Notes: generated by a model not told the origin, from the letters alone. A stretch of 64,000 bases of DNA from Pedobacter psychrotolerans (GCF_004340665.1 NZ_SLWO01000001.1:560450-624449); one strand, 5' to 3'; positions 43,526 through 54,252 are shown, numbered from the stretch's first letter. Program-made: numbers and translations.

Positions 43526-44914
43526 ATGAATGGATTGATTATGGCGGGGCAGCTGCTGCTCGGATTGTCTTTATTGGTAATATTACACGAATTAGGACAT
43601 TTTTTGGCAGCCAGGGCATTTGGTATTAAAGTAGAGAAGTTTTATTTGTTTTTTGATGCCTGGGGTTTTAAACTCTTCAGCTTTAAAAAAGGTGGTGTTG
43701 AATATGGTGTGGGCTGGCTACCACTTGGCGGTTATGTTAAAATTGCCGGAATGATTGATGAAAGTATGGATACGGAGCAAATGGCTCTTCCTGCTCAACC
43801 CTGGGAATTTAGATCTAAACCGGCATGGCAACGTTTAATTGTGATGCTTGGCGGGATTATCGTGAATGTTATCGTGGGTGTTTTTATTTTCTGGATGCTC
43901 ACTTTTAATGTTGGCCAAAACTATACGGTAAATGGAAAATTAAATGATGGTATTTCAGTTGGCACACTGGGTAAGGAAATCGGCTTAAGAAACGGAGATC
44001 GCATTTTAGCGATTAACGGCAATAAATTAATTCGTTTCGAGGATGCGATTTCGAGCAAGGTATTGTTTGATGGTGCGCAACTCACGATTTTAAGAGGTAG
44101 CCAAACCCTTTATGTTTCTGTTCCGGATACGATTTTAAATAAGTTATCTAAAAACGATAAAGAGAATTTTATTAGTCCGCGTTACCGCATGGCCAGTGTA
44201 GCTACCGTATTGGCACCGGATGAAAAAGCTGATCAGCAATCTTTCCTGGATCGTATTTTCGGCAGGAAATATGTAAAACCTGTTTATCCGGCTTATGCTG
44301 CAGGTATTAAACCTGGTGACAGCATCCTGGCGGTAAATGGGAAAGCCGTTACTTTTTTCGATCAGTTTAAAGATGAGGTTTCATCCAATAAAAATAAAGC
44401 AATTTCTGTTCAGGCATTACGCCAGGGGAAACCAGTTAACTTTAATTTAAAAGTGGGTGCTGATGGCACCATCGGGATTGCACCAAATTTAAAAGCACCC
44501 GAAACTGCACATGTAGATTTCGGTTTTGCAGAATCGCTTCCGGTAGGGGCAGGCATGGCTTGGAGTACTTTTGTAGATAATGCAAAAGGAATCGGTAAAA
44601 TGATCACTGGTAAATTGAGTGCGAGGAATATCAGCAGTCCGATTGGTATTGCAAAAGTTTATGGAAGTACTTTCGATTGGGTAAAATTCTGGACTTTAAC
44701 AGGTTTAATTTCTATGGCTTTGGCTTTTATGAATTTATTGCCCATCCCGGGTTTAGATGGTGGCCATGTGGTGTTCTTATTAATCGAGATGGTGCAACGC
44801 AAGCCTGTAAGTGAAAAAGTATTGGAGAAAGCTCAAATTGTAGGTTTTGTTATCTTAATTTGCCTGATGGTGTTTGCTTTTGGTAATGATATCTTAAAAT
44901 CTTTCGGGAAGTAA
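43526..44914 (+). CDS. rseP: Site-2 zinc protease RseP
   Basis: A 462-residue intramembrane protease: HELGH (21-25) in the first membrane helix, 'GVGWLPLGGYVKIAGM', two PDZ-like regions (about 130-200 and 240-315), the second metal motif 'LLPIPGLDGGHV', four membrane helices. It cleaves anti-sigma factors or remnant signal peptides. Follows dxr by 29 bases. Confidence 0.95.
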   Translation: MNGLIMAGQLLLGLSLLVILHELGHFLAARAFGIKVEKFYLFFDAWGFKLFSFKKGGVEYGVGWLPLGGYVKIAGMIDESMDTEQMALPAQPWEFRSKPAWQRLIVMLGGIIVNVIVGVFIFWMLTFNVGQNYTVNGKLNDGISVGTLGKEIGLRNGDRILAINGNKLIRFEDAISSKVLFDGAQLTILRGSQTLYVSVPDTILNKLSKNDKENFISPRYRMASVATVLAPDEKADQQSFLDRIFGRKYVKPVYPAYAAGIKPGDSILAVNGKAVTFFDQFKDEVSSNKNKAISVQALRQGKPVNFNLKVGADGTIGIAPNLKAPETAHVDFGFAESLPVGAGMAWSTFVDNAKGIGKMITGKLSARNISSPIGIAKVYGSTFDWVKFWTLTGLISMALAFMNLLPIPGLDGGHVVFLLIEMVQRKPVSEKVLEKAQIVGFVILICLMVFAFGNDILKSFGK

Positions 44915-44932
44915 AACCAAATTTATATTATT

Positions 44933-44980
44933 GCCGCAGCTGGATAGATTATAATCTGAACAGCTGCGGCTTTTTTATTT
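44933..44980 (+). terminator. Terminator after rseP
   Basis: GCCGCAGCTG (44933-44942) pairs perfectly with CAGCTGCGGC (44961-44970), with an inner AGAT/ATCT pair, followed by TTTTTTATTT. It ends the dxr-rseP transcript, so hscB has its own promoter or depends on readthrough. Confidence 0.9.
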
Positions 44981-44990
44981 ATACCCTATC

Positions 44991-45527
44991 ATGAGCGAAA
45001 CTATACAGCAACCTAATTATTTCGAATTTTACGAATTGCCGGTTCAATTTAACCCTGATCAAAATGCTGTAAAAGCGAAGTTCTATGCTTTGAGTAAGCA
45101 GTATCATCCTGACTTTTTCGCTAACGAGGGCGATGAAAAGCAGCAGGAGGTACTGGAATTATCTACCTTGAATAATAAAGCTTATCAAACACTTAGTCAT
45201 GCTAAAAAGCGATTAAAATATGTGCTTGAGCTGAAGGGGATTGTAGAGACGGATGAGGGTTACCAGTTGCCGCAATCTTTCCTGATGGAAATGATGGATG
45301 TGAATGAGGCTTTGATGGATTTGGAATTCGAACCTGATGCGGCGAAATTGGCTGAGGTTAGAAAAGATATTGATCTTATTGAAAAACAGCTGGAGGATGA
45401 ATTAAATCATTTGGTTGAGACATTTGATCGTAGTCCGGATGATTCAGAAAAGTTCTTACCTGCTATAAAAGATATTTTTTATCGTCAAAAATACACCGCC
45501 AGAATCCGTGAACGCTTATCAAAGTGA
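44991..45527 (+). CDS. hscB: Fe-S assembly co-chaperone HscB
   Basis: A 178-residue protein with an N-terminal J domain (HPD in 'SKQYHPDFFANEG') and a C-terminal three-helix bundle that would bind the scaffold IscU ('DFF...', 'LMEMMDVNEALMDLE'). Size and fold match HscB. No other isc/suf genes are in the window. Confidence 0.88.
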   Translation: MSETIQQPNYFEFYELPVQFNPDQNAVKAKFYALSKQYHPDFFANEGDEKQQEVLELSTLNNKAYQTLSHAKKRLKYVLELKGIVETDEGYQLPQSFLMEMMDVNEALMDLEFEPDAAKLAEVRKDIDLIEKQLEDELNHLVETFDRSPDDSEKFLPAIKDIFYRQKYTARIRERLSK

Positions 45528-45847
45528 TCAAGTGGGGGTACGAAATCATATTTCTAAATTCATTTAATGTTAGGGGTTAACTTATCACTGGATAGAGGAT
45601 CTTAATCAGTTATCATCGCTTAAATCAACAAGCATACTATAGTTATGTGTAAGGTAAGTGTGGCTAGAAGGCGGATTAGAGGTGGAGTAAATGCGGGGTG
45701 GAGGCGGGGTAAAGAAATCAATTTCTTGAGTCAGCAATTTAACACTACCTTAAATATAGGGAGAATAATTAAATTACTTTCTATAAAGCAGAGCGTTCGA
45801 TTAATGATAAGCCTTAAAATACTATTTAAACTGGTTATCGCTATTAG

Positions 45848-46180
45848 TTAACCCCTATCCGCCTATCGGCACCTTTCCCCAGAAAGGGAAAGGCTTTGGA
45901 AAATATTTATCGAAGCTGACCCATATCGTAAAACCAAACTCCCCTCCTTTTTTAAGGAGGGGTGCCCATCGGGCGGGGTGGTTCGGTTCGAAAATGTCAT
46001 CATTACCACCGCAGTGGAGGAATCTTTGAGCTTCGTAAATTAGATTGATCAATCCTGAGTTCAAAAATCTCTCTATTTCGCCGCTGCCTGAAAAAGGCAG
46101 GCGCTCCAGTCGAGAAGACGACCTTTGAGTAAATTAACCCCTATCTGTCTATCGGCACCTTTCCCCTGAAAGGGAAAGGG
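45848..46180. repeat. Repeat-dense gap between hscB and the DUF3817 gene
   Basis: The 806-base gap holds no supported gene. Two copies of a CTATC.G.CTATCGGCACCT then TTCCCC.GAAAGGGAAAGG element lie at 45848-45893 and 46135-46180 in the same orientation. Between them are a GC-rich repeat (45937-45984) and CCTGAAAAAGGCAGG hairpin (46087). Confidence 0.75.
45937..45984. repeat. Interspersed GC-rich repeat (GGAGGGGTGCC family)
   Basis: CTCCCCTCCTTTTTTAAGGA then GGGGTGCCCATCGGGCGGGG. Same family as 27095-27137 and 62898-62941. Confidence 0.75.
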
Positions 46181-46333
46181 CGAAAAAAAGTAATTCCACT
46201 CTTTCAAGCTATCGTATTGACACTATAAATTTTCTCTTTTGGGCTGTTCTATAACAACACTCAATTGTCAAATCATTTTTTAGTATTCGTTGAAGCATCT
46301 GTTTTACACTATTTTCGAAAAAAAATCAGATTC

Positions 46334-46639
46334 ATGAGTTCATTATCCGTTTTTCGAAAAGTTGCTGTGGCAGAGGGGATTTCCTATTTGCTTTTGTTAT
46401 TCGTAGCCATGCCCTTAAAGTACTGGGCTCACCTGCCATTATATGTGAAATATACGGGATGGGCACATGGATTATTGTTTGTGATGTATGCGGCTACTTT
46501 GATCATGGCCTGGCAGGAACAAAAATGGAAATTCGGAAAAGCAGTGCTGATCTTCCTGGCTTCACTACTGCCTTTTGCACCCTTTATCGTGGATAGAAAG
46601 TTAAAAGATGAACGTGCTGAATCTGCAAATGACATATAG
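46334..46639 (+). CDS. DUF3817 integral membrane protein
   Basis: A 101-residue protein with three membrane segments, matching DUF3817 ('FRKVAVAEGISYLLLLFVAM', 'WAHGLLFVMYAATLI'). I use the ATG at 46334 (MSSLSVF); a longer frame to 46265 is less plausible. Function unknown. Confidence 0.88.
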   Translation: MSSLSVFRKVAVAEGISYLLLLFVAMPLKYWAHLPLYVKYTGWAHGLLFVMYAATLIMAWQEQKWKFGKAVLIFLASLLPFAPFIVDRKLKDERAESANDI

Positions 46640-46718
46640 TAAACGAATTACGAATTATTTCAAAATAATTTTGTGATTTAAGCTTTCGTTATCTACATTT
46701 GCATCCCGTCCAATACAT

Positions 46719-46798
46719 GCCCGGATGGCGGAATTGGTAGACGCGCTGGTCTCAAACACCTGTGGGAAACCGTGCCGGTTCGACTCCGGCTCCGGGTA
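46719..46798 (+). tRNA. tRNA-Leu (CAA anticodon)
   Basis: Class II tRNA: acceptor GCCCGGA with TCCGGGT, D arm GGCGGAATTGGTAGACGC, anticodon loop CTCAAAC giving CAA, short variable arm TGTGGGAAACCGT, T arm GCCGG-TTCGACT-CCGGC. The CCA end is not encoded. The anticodon stem has one mismatch. Confidence 0.93.
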
Positions 46799-46802
46799 CA
46801 AT

Positions 46803-46836
46803 AAAAGGTCTTTAGCTTTGTTAAAGGCCTTTTTTA
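46803..46836 (+). terminator. Terminator after tRNA-Leu
   Basis: AAAGGTCTTTA (46804-46814) pairs with TAAAGGCCTTT (46822-46832) with one G-U pair, followed by a T run. Starts 5 bases after the tRNA. Confidence 0.8.
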
Positions 46837-46869
46837 TTTTCGCTATACAATTATTTAGATAGGTTTGTT

Positions 46870-46904
46870 CTGATTGGTGAGAACACCAACCAGACGGCAA
46901 TCAG
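46870..46904. repeat. Palindromic repeat with GGTGAGAACACC core
   Basis: CTGATTG (46870-46876) and CAATCAG (46898-46904) bracket GGTGAGAACACC. Related sequences lie at 62827-62851 and 62984-63006. Confidence 0.6.
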
Positions 46905-46928
46905 TCATCTCCTTCTGATGAGCAGATA

Positions 46929-47888
46929 TTAAGCAGGAGCAACCTCATGCTTTTTTTCTTTTGTAGGGAGCAAACGATTTAAAAGCTTTTCCAGTAATGG
47001 AACAAGCGGGATAAAGAGCAATACGCCTGTGGTGTTGAAGATCATATGGGTATTGGCTATCTTTTGCTCAATGCTTGCATTTCCCGAAATCTGTTCTATA
47101 AATCCGGTGAAGAGCGGAAAGATCAACAGGCCTATGGCAATGGAAATGATATTGAAAAGCAAATGAAAGATACCGGTCTTTACTGCCTGCCTGTCCGAAC
47201 GGATGGTTGCCAGGAGGGTATCTGAACAGGTGCCCAGTTCCGCACCGATCATCACGGCGATACCACCGCCAAGATTGATTAGTCCTTTTTTTGCAAGGGT
47301 AATGACCATGCCTACGGTAGCTGATGAAGACTGGATGACCAAGGTAATCAGTGCGCCGATAGCGGTTCCCCTTAATGGATTGTCCAATTTTTCCATCCAG
47401 GTTAAAAAAGCGGGATCGTCTTTTAAGGGTTCAACGGCACGTTCCATCGTATACAGGCCAAAGAACAGGATGCCGAAGTAAAGTACCACTTTTCCTGTTT
47501 TAGAAACTTTCTCGCTTTTTGAGAATAGGCTGAACACCAGTCCCAGAAAAATCGGTATGGGTGAATACTGCCCGATATCCAGCGCGATAAGCTGACTGGA
47601 AAAGGTTGTGCCTATGTTAGCGCCCATTACAATCCCCATAGACTGCCTGAAAGTCAATGCGCCTGCATTGACCAGCACAATGGTCATGATGATAACAGCA
47701 GATGAAGAATCAAGAATGGTTGTGATCACAATGCCGGTAAGTATGGCGGTGAATACGTTTTTGGTAAAGAAGCCCATCCATTTTTTGGCCTTATCGCCAA
47801 GCAATTCTTTAAGCGTATCAGACAGGTTGTTGATGGCGAAAAGGAACAGGCCAAGCCCGCCCAATACCATCAGTATAATTTCCCACAT
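46929..47888 (-). CDS. Na/Pi-cotransporter family membrane protein
   Basis: About 319 residues from the ATG at 47888 (MWEIILMVLGGLGLFLFAIN). About eight membrane segments with two inverted halves bearing 'TTILDSSSAVIIMTIVLVNA' and 'LVIQSSSATVGMVITLAKKG', the QSSS-type signature of the family. Probably takes up or exports phosphate with sodium. The C-terminal PhoU-like domain of longer homologues is absent. An upstream in-frame ATG at 47930 is less likely. Confidence 0.87.
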   Translation of the reverse strand: MWEIILMVLGGLGLFLFAINNLSDTLKELLGDKAKKWMGFFTKNVFTAILTGIVITTILDSSSAVIIMTIVLVNAGALTFRQSMGIVMGANIGTTFSSQLIALDIGQYSPIPIFLGLVFSLFSKSEKVSKTGKVVLYFGILFFGLYTMERAVEPLKDDPAFLTWMEKLDNPLRGTAIGALITLVIQSSSATVGMVITLAKKGLINLGGGIAVMIGAELGTCSDTLLATIRSDRQAVKTGIFHLLFNIISIAIGLLIFPLFTGFIEQISGNASIEQKIANTHMIFNTTGVLLFIPLVPLLEKLLNRLLPTKEKKHEVAPA

Positions 47889-48007
47889 AAAATTTATAGT
47901 TATCCTGTCTATCAACAATTGACACATCAAGCTAAGACATTAACAATCTGTAAGTTTCGGAGTTTGGCGCTGTGTATTAAGGTTGTGTAAAGATTTCATC
48001 TCATCAT

Positions 48008-48050
48008 GGATCTCCTGCAAAGGAGATCCAGACTTATTAAGGTCGAACCA
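48008..48050. repeat. Hairpin repeat, left copy
   Basis: GGATCTCC-TGCAAA-GGAGATCC (48008-48029), then CAGAC and GTCGAACCA. The same unit recurs at 52239-52280. The rest of the 500-base gap (47889-48391) holds no supported gene. Confidence 0.6.
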
Positions 48051-48391
48051 TTGCATTTCAATATGTTTCTTCCACTATTCTATTGTTATACCTATATGCT
48101 AGTATAAGCACTATTATAAAATCACGCTTCTAGTTTTGCAATACTAATGATAAGAAGTTCAGAATGCTCTTAGAAAACTACCGTTTCTTGATAATTTGAT
48201 ATTTATAATAAAATGTGCACTTTAAGCCATCTAAAATCTTTTAGTTCGCCTATTAAAAAGTTTCTCTATTTCATTTTACATGATTATTTTAGGTTTGATT
48301 TATTGGAAAGACTTAACATTATCAGACCTATTAGCCAAATCCAAACCCAAACGTGCACTAACAAAGTGACAAAAAAGACAAAGAAAAAAAT

Positions 48392-48757
48392 ATGTTAGGA
48401 CTTAGAACAACAATTTATAAAGTTGGAGACATTCAAAAAGCGACAGAATGGTACTCAAAGGCGTTTGAAACAAACCCTTATTTCAACGAACCTTATTATG
48501 TTGGCTTCAACATTCAAGGATACGAATTAGGACTTCAACCAGAAGAAAATCCAACTTTGAATAAAATTGAAAATGTAGTTTCATATTGGGGTGTAGAAAA
48601 TATTCAAGAGACTTTTGACCGACTTATTGAATTAGGAGCAACCGAAAATGAAAAGCCATACAATGTTGGCGGAGATATAATGACTGCAACTGTTAAAGAC
48701 CCATTTGGAAATGTTATTGGCTTAATTTACAATCCTCACTTTCAATTAAAAGACTAA
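48392..48757 (+). CDS. VOC-family (glyoxalase/bleomycin-resistance fold) protein
   Basis: A 121-residue single VOC domain ('TTIYKVGDIQKATEWYSKAF', 'DPFGNVIGLIYNPHF'). Substrate unknown. RBS-like AAGAAAAAAA precedes the ATG. Two bases before the TfoX-like gene, so co-transcribed. Confidence 0.88.
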   Translation: MLGLRTTIYKVGDIQKATEWYSKAFETNPYFNEPYYVGFNIQGYELGLQPEENPTLNKIENVVSYWGVENIQETFDRLIELGATENEKPYNVGGDIMTATVKDPFGNVIGLIYNPHFQLKD

Positions 48758-48760
48758 CCA

Positions 48761-49084
48761 ATGGCTTCAGATCAAAATTTTGTGGACTTTGTTATGGAAC
48801 AAATCAGAAATGCCGGAGAAATAACAGCTAAAAAAATGTTTGGTGAATATGGCATTTACGCTGACGGAAAATTATTCGGACTGATATGCGACAACAAATT
48901 GTTTATCAAACCAACCATTTCGGGAAGAGAATTTATAGGTAATGTTATTGAAGCACCACCATACGAAGGAGCAAAACCAAGTTTCTTGATAGAAGAAAAA
49001 ATAGAAAACAGTGATTGGTTAAGTGAACTCATTAGAATTTCACTCAAAGAATTACCCACTACCAAAACCAAAAAGAAAAAATAA
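48761..49084 (+). CDS. TfoX N-terminal-domain protein
   Basis: A 107-residue protein consisting of the TfoX N-terminal domain only ('ITAKKMFGEYGIYADGKLFG', 'LFIKPT', 'PPYEGAKPSFLIEE'). Full-length TfoX/Sxy controls competence; the short form has no known role. It follows the VOC gene. Confidence 0.88.
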   Translation: MASDQNFVDFVMEQIRNAGEITAKKMFGEYGIYADGKLFGLICDNKLFIKPTISGREFIGNVIEAPPYEGAKPSFLIEEKIENSDWLSELIRISLKELPTTKTKKKK

Positions 49085-49362
49085 ACCTGAAATGAAATGG
49101 GCTGCAGCTAACCTGTTATTACCGCAATAGGGGGAAGTGCTTCTATGAAACTTTTAATCATTAACAAACAGGCTGATTTCAAACCTATATCTAGGTTAGT
49201 TGCAATAGTAGCACAACACCCAATTGACATGACAAAATAAGCAGTCAAGCCCACACAAATATAAAATCTGACTACAACAATTACCAATCGGGCTACTTTT
49301 TATAGAACGACAATCTGGAATTTTGTACTTGAAATTATTCAGTTTTAGAAATAATTAAATAA

Positions 49363-50346
<984 letters not shown>

Positions 50347-50359
50347 AAAGCTAACAGCA

Positions 50360-51097
50360 ATGCAAAATATCAAAGGAAAAGTAGTTGCTATTACAGGTGC
50401 AAGCAGCGGAATGGGCAAAGCCATCGCCATAGAATTAGCAAAAAATGGTGCAAAGGTTGTTTTGGGTGCGAGGCGCACAGAACCATTGGAACAAATTGTT
50501 AAAGAAATTAAAAGCACAGGTGGTGAAGCCACCTGTGCTCAAATTGATGTAAAGAATAAAGCCGATTTAGTTCGTTTGGTTAATATAACTGTTGAGCTAT
50601 ACGGAAAATTAGATGTGATTGTAAACAACGCAGGTGTCAGTCAGTTAAGCCGCATTGACGAACTGGATATTGACGGTTGGGAGGAAATGATCGATATTAA
50701 CCTCAAAGGGGTTTTGTATGGGATGGCGGCTGCAATTCCCATTTTCAAAAAACAACAATCGGGACATATCGTCAATATCATTTCCACTTCAGGAATAAAG
50801 ATTGCGCCCATGCAGGGCGTTTACGCAGGAACTAAAAATGCCATTCGCACGATTGCAGAGGCATTTCGCCAAGAGTCAGACGGAAAAATACGCATTACAG
50901 GCATTTCGCCAGGATTTGTGAAAACAGATTTTGCGGACAACATCAAAAACGAAGAAATGAAAACAGCTATTAAACAAGGAATGGAACAGATTGCCATTAA
51001 TCCGATAGCCATTGCCAATGCGGTGATTTATGCAGTAAGCCAACCCGAGGATGTTGAAATTGGCGATATTGTGATTCGCCCGTCAAAACAAAATTGA
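50360..51097 (+). CDS. Short-chain dehydrogenase/reductase
   Basis: A 245-residue classical SDR: TGASSGMG (12-19), NNAG, catalytic Ser142, Tyr155 and Lys159 ('GVYAGTKNAI'). Substrate unknown. 13 bases after the AKR gene. Confidence 0.93.
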   Translation: MQNIKGKVVAITGASSGMGKAIAIELAKNGAKVVLGARRTEPLEQIVKEIKSTGGEATCAQIDVKNKADLVRLVNITVELYGKLDVIVNNAGVSQLSRIDELDIDGWEEMIDINLKGVLYGMAAAIPIFKKQQSGHIVNIISTSGIKIAPMQGVYAGTKNAIRTIAEAFRQESDGKIRITGISPGFVKTDFADNIKNEEMKTAIKQGMEQIAINPIAIANAVIYAVSQPEDVEIGDIVIRPSKQN

Positions 51098-51115
51098 TTA
51101 AGTTCGTAAACGAAA

Positions 51116-52030
51116 ATGCAGCAACAATCTAACATCACTCACCTAAAAAGTATATCGCAATTGGTGCGTATCCTGGGATTTCCTTCGCCATTGCACCCAT
51201 TGATTGCATTAGTTGATTATAATAATGTTTCGATTGAAATGTTTCCAAAAGGGCAAAAAGTAAGTCTCGATTTTTACAAAATTTCCTTTAAGCCAACCTT
51301 TACAGGGCAAATAAAATACGGACAAGGGTATTATGATTTTGAAGAAGGCGGATTGGCATTTTTGAAGCCTAGACAAATCGTTTTTTCACCGGAAGACACA
51401 GAAAGCTATGAAGGGATTGCTTTGTATTTCCATCCGGACTTTATCCGAAATTATCCATTAGGAAAAACAATCAATCAGTATGGATTTTTCTCCTACGGTG
51501 TTTCAGAGGCCTTATTTCTATCGGCAAAAGAAAAAGAAATTATAGCCAATTTATTTGCTACAATAACCAATGAATTGGATAACAACATTGACAGTTTCAG
51601 CCAGGATGTGTTGGTGTCGCAAATAGAATTGTTATTGAATTATAGCAATCGGTTTTACAACAGGCAATTTTTGACGAGGAAAGCCATCAACCACGACATC
51701 ATCACTGCTTTGGATGAACTTTTAACCAGTTATTTTGAGGGAGAAAACAGCCTGAAAAACGGTTTGCCATCCGTGAAATATATCAGTACAGCGTTAAAGC
51801 TCTCGCAACGCTATTTGAGTGACATGTTGAGTTCATTAACAGGGCTCAACACACAACAATACATTCAGAATGCCATCATAGAAAAAGCTAAAGAAAAATT
51901 ATCAACTACAAATCTATCCGTTTCGGAAATTGCTTATGAACTGGGCTTTGAGCATTCACAATCGTTTAGCAAACTTTTCAAAACAAAGACCAATGTTTCG
52001 CCTTTGGAGTTCAGACATTCGTTTAATTAA
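51116..52030 (+). CDS. AraC-family transcriptional regulator
   Basis: A 304-residue protein with a C-terminal pair of helix-turn-helix motifs ('YISTALKLSQRYLSDMLSSL', 'LSVSEIAYELGFEHSQSFSK', 'LFKTKTNVSPLEFRHSF'). The N-terminal sensory region has no clear match. Directly follows the SDR gene, so probably regulates this AKR-SDR cluster. Confidence 0.92.
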   Translation: MQQQSNITHLKSISQLVRILGFPSPLHPLIALVDYNNVSIEMFPKGQKVSLDFYKISFKPTFTGQIKYGQGYYDFEEGGLAFLKPRQIVFSPEDTESYEGIALYFHPDFIRNYPLGKTINQYGFFSYGVSEALFLSAKEKEIIANLFATITNELDNNIDSFSQDVLVSQIELLLNYSNRFYNRQFLTRKAINHDIITALDELLTSYFEGENSLKNGLPSVKYISTALKLSQRYLSDMLSSLTGLNTQQYIQNAIIEKAKEKLSTTNLSVSEIAYELGFEHSQSFSKLFKTKTNVSPLEFRHSFN

Positions 52031-52238
52031 AGACGGCAGAAAGCAAATGAATAAAAGCTGCTTGCCACTAACATTCTGCATGATTTAGTGGTATAATAGC
52101 AATTTTAATCAGATCTTCTTTACTGATTCGATCTTAGTACGTCCGTGGTACAATCCTTCTCTAATACACTTAGAGCGGGTTGGTTTTTACCGATTTTGTA
52201 ACATGCCGCTATCGCACGGAAAAGATAATTTTGGTTCA

Positions 52239-52280
52239 ATCTCCGGCGGGGGAGATCTGGACGTACAAATGTCGAACCAA
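52239..52280. repeat. Hairpin repeat, right copy
   Basis: ATCTCC-N6-GGAGAT (52239-52256), then CTGGAC, spacer and GTCGAACCA. Same order as 48008-48050, in the same orientation. The remaining 319-base gap (52031-52349) holds nothing else I can support. Confidence 0.6.
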
Positions 52281-52349
52281 GTTACTGGTTTAATTTGTAT
52301 AAATTATTCATTACCGCCTTTACACCAATAATGGTAAGGAGTGGGGCAA

Positions 52350-52730
52350 TTACAGTTTGGGCCACGCCAGGCAATATTGGTTATTCCATGCTTTTAATAC
52401 TTCGATGACAGGTAGCAAACTAAAGCCTAATTGAGTTAGTGCGTATTCCACCCTGGGAGGTGATTCTGCAAATGCGGTGCGGGAAATAATACCGTCACGT
52501 TCAAGTTCCCGGAGTTGCATTGTCAATGTTGCCTGAGCCACATTATCGAGTTTGCGACGGAGTTCTCCAAAGCGACCAACCTCATTATTTTTGACGAGTT
52601 CTAAGATCGGTAGTTTATACTTTCCTCTGAGTATGCGAAGTGTGTTGGTCACGGGACAGTTATTTTTGTCCTGGCCATCAATTTCCAAATTTGAATTTAC
52701 CTGGTATTCACCATTAGTTTGTTTTTTCAT
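52350..52730 (-). CDS. HxlR-family transcriptional regulator
   Basis: A 126-residue winged-helix protein from the ATG at 52730 (MKKQTNGEYQ); an ATG at 52742 is also possible. Typical core 'CPVTNTLRILRGKYKLPILE', 'RFGELRRKLDNVAQATLTMQ' and 'RVEYALTQLGFSL'. HxlR proteins sense quinones or aldehydes through a cysteine; Cys at about 28 is in place. Divergent from the MFS gene. Confidence 0.92.
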   Translation of the reverse strand: MKKQTNGEYQVNSNLEIDGQDKNNCPVTNTLRILRGKYKLPILELVKNNEVGRFGELRRKLDNVAQATLTMQLRELERDGIISRTAFAESPPRVEYALTQLGFSLLPVIEVLKAWNNQYCLAWPKL

Positions 52731-52757
52731 ACTAAGTATCATATTTATTCCTACTTG

Positions 52758-52769
52758 ACAACGAGTTGT
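52758..52769. promoter_or_regulatory. Short inverted repeat in the HxlR-MFS divergent promoter
   Basis: ACAAC-GA-GTTGT lies midway between the two divergent starts (52730 and 52828). A plausible but weak operator. Confidence 0.35.
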
Positions 52770-52827
52770 TATAAAGCCACCTTTGGCTTCAAATTAAGAT
52801 AAAAAAAGCTTTTTTTAAATAATATAT

Positions 52828-54252
52828 ATGACATTTTTTACAATTGGCGATTTTAAAAAGATAATCGTTTTACTCATCCTTTCCGCTACTGTATTTCTGT
52901 CTGTACTTGATATCTTTATCGTCAACGTGGCGCTGCCTAGTATAGAGCGGGGGATCAAAGCAACGGGTGGCGACTTGCAGCTGGTTGTTGCGGCCTATCT
53001 GATGGCTTATGCCGCATTGATGATCTCTGCCAGTAAATTAGGGGATCGGCTGGGAAGAAAAAAAATATTGCTGGTAGGTTTGATTGGCTTTGGTATTAGT
53101 TCTCTTTTATGTGGATTGGTGGAAACACCCTTCCAGCTGATTATCATAAGAGCATTACAAGGAGCCTGTGGCGCATTGATGGTGCCCCAAGGGCTGGCGT
53201 TGCTGCAACAGCTGTTTACGACAGAAAAGGAGCGGTCTTGGGCATTGGGAATATATGGAAGCATAGCTGGAATAGCTTCTGTTTTGGGGCAATTACTTGG
53301 AGGATTACTACCAGCATGGTCAGTCAGTGTTAGCTTGTTTGGTGATGAAGGTGGCTGGAGGCTGATTTTTCTAATCAATGTTCCTATAACCATTTTGGTA
53401 ACTTTTCTTACCATACTATATATTCCTAAAGTAGATAAGCTAAAATCAGAACGGTTTGATTACGTTGGTCTGTTCTTGCTGACCATCTTTTTACTCTCCC
53501 TGATATTTCCGCTGATCAGAGGCCGTGAAATGGGATGGCCGCTGTGGAGTATAATGATGTTAGGATTGTCCTTTCCGATATGGAAGCTTTTATGGTTTCA
53601 ACAACGGGCTGTAAAGGATAAAGGATTTGATTCCCTGGTGAATTTTGACCTCTTTAAGAATATCACTTTTAAATTGGGTGTTGTACTGTCGCTATTTTAC
53701 TTTATTGCTCAAGACTCTTACTTTTTAATCACAGGTTTCTTTTTGCAAAACGGATTAAGCGTGTCGTCTGTAAGTGTAGGTATTCTATTTGTATTTCAGG
53801 GCATAGGTTATGTTATCGGTTCATTCTTATCGGCCAGGTTGATTAAATTTTATGGAGAGGGCGTTATCAGCCTGGGCTTAATGATCATGATTTTTTCATT
53901 AATCGGACATCTGTTTGCTTTCAATAGCGGAAAAATAGGAGTACTGCAATTCATGTTGCTAGCGCTTTATGGTTTAGGATGTGGGAGTGTACTACCTTCT
54001 TTGCTTACACTGTCGCTAAAAAATATAGATATTAAGCATGCTGGCAGTGCATCAGGAATATATTCTACCGTGCAACAGACTGCAATAGCACTTGGGGTAG
54101 CACTTGTAGGAGGGCTTTTCTTTTATGTGTTGCAAGAAAGGATTTCTCCAGGCGCATTTATTGAAGCTTACAGGGCGGCAAGTTTTATGAATATCATTTT
54201 TTTGACGATAGTTCTTGGTATTTTGAAATGGTTTCCAAAAAATCAATTATAA
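52828..54252 (+). CDS. MFS drug-efflux transporter, DHA2 type
   Basis: A 474-residue major facilitator with about 14 membrane segments, 'LDIFIVNVALPSIERGI' (motif C-like), 'SASKLGDRLGRKKILLVG' (motif A). Such pumps export drugs or metabolites by proton antiport. Divergent from the HxlR gene and followed by a PLP decarboxylase. Confidence 0.92.
   Translation: MTFFTIGDFKKIIVLLILSATVFLSVLDIFIVNVALPSIERGIKATGGDLQLVVAAYLMAYAALMISASKLGDRLGRKKILLVGLIGFGISSLLCGLVETPFQLIIIRALQGACGALMVPQGLALLQQLFTTEKERSWALGIYGSIAGIASVLGQLLGGLLPAWSVSVSLFGDEGGWRLIFLINVPITILVTFLTILYIPKVDKLKSERFDYVGLFLLTIFLLSLIFPLIRGREMGWPLWSIMMLGLSFPIWKLLWFQQRAVKDKGFDSLVNFDLFKNITFKLGVVLSLFYFIAQDSYFLITGFFLQNGLSVSSVSVGILFVFQGIGYVIGSFLSARLIKFYGEGVISLGLMIMIFSLIGHLFAFNSGKIGVLQFMLLALYGLGCGSVLPSLLTLSLKNIDIKHAGSASGIYSTVQQTAIALGVALVGGLFFYVLQERISPGAFIEAYRAASFMNIIFLTIVLGILKWFPKNQL

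Noticed and set aside
45645..45851. 68-codon frame in the hscB-DUF3817 gap
   Set aside because: Arg/Gly-rich, unlike any known protein, and it lies in repeat-dense sequence with no clear start signal.
46655..46900. 81-codon frame across tRNA-Leu
   Set aside because: It reads through the tRNA on the opposite strand, so it is not a gene.
48213..48398. 61-codon frame before the VOC gene
   Set aside because: It overlaps the VOC start region, has no recognisable pattern, and runs through AT-rich leader sequence.
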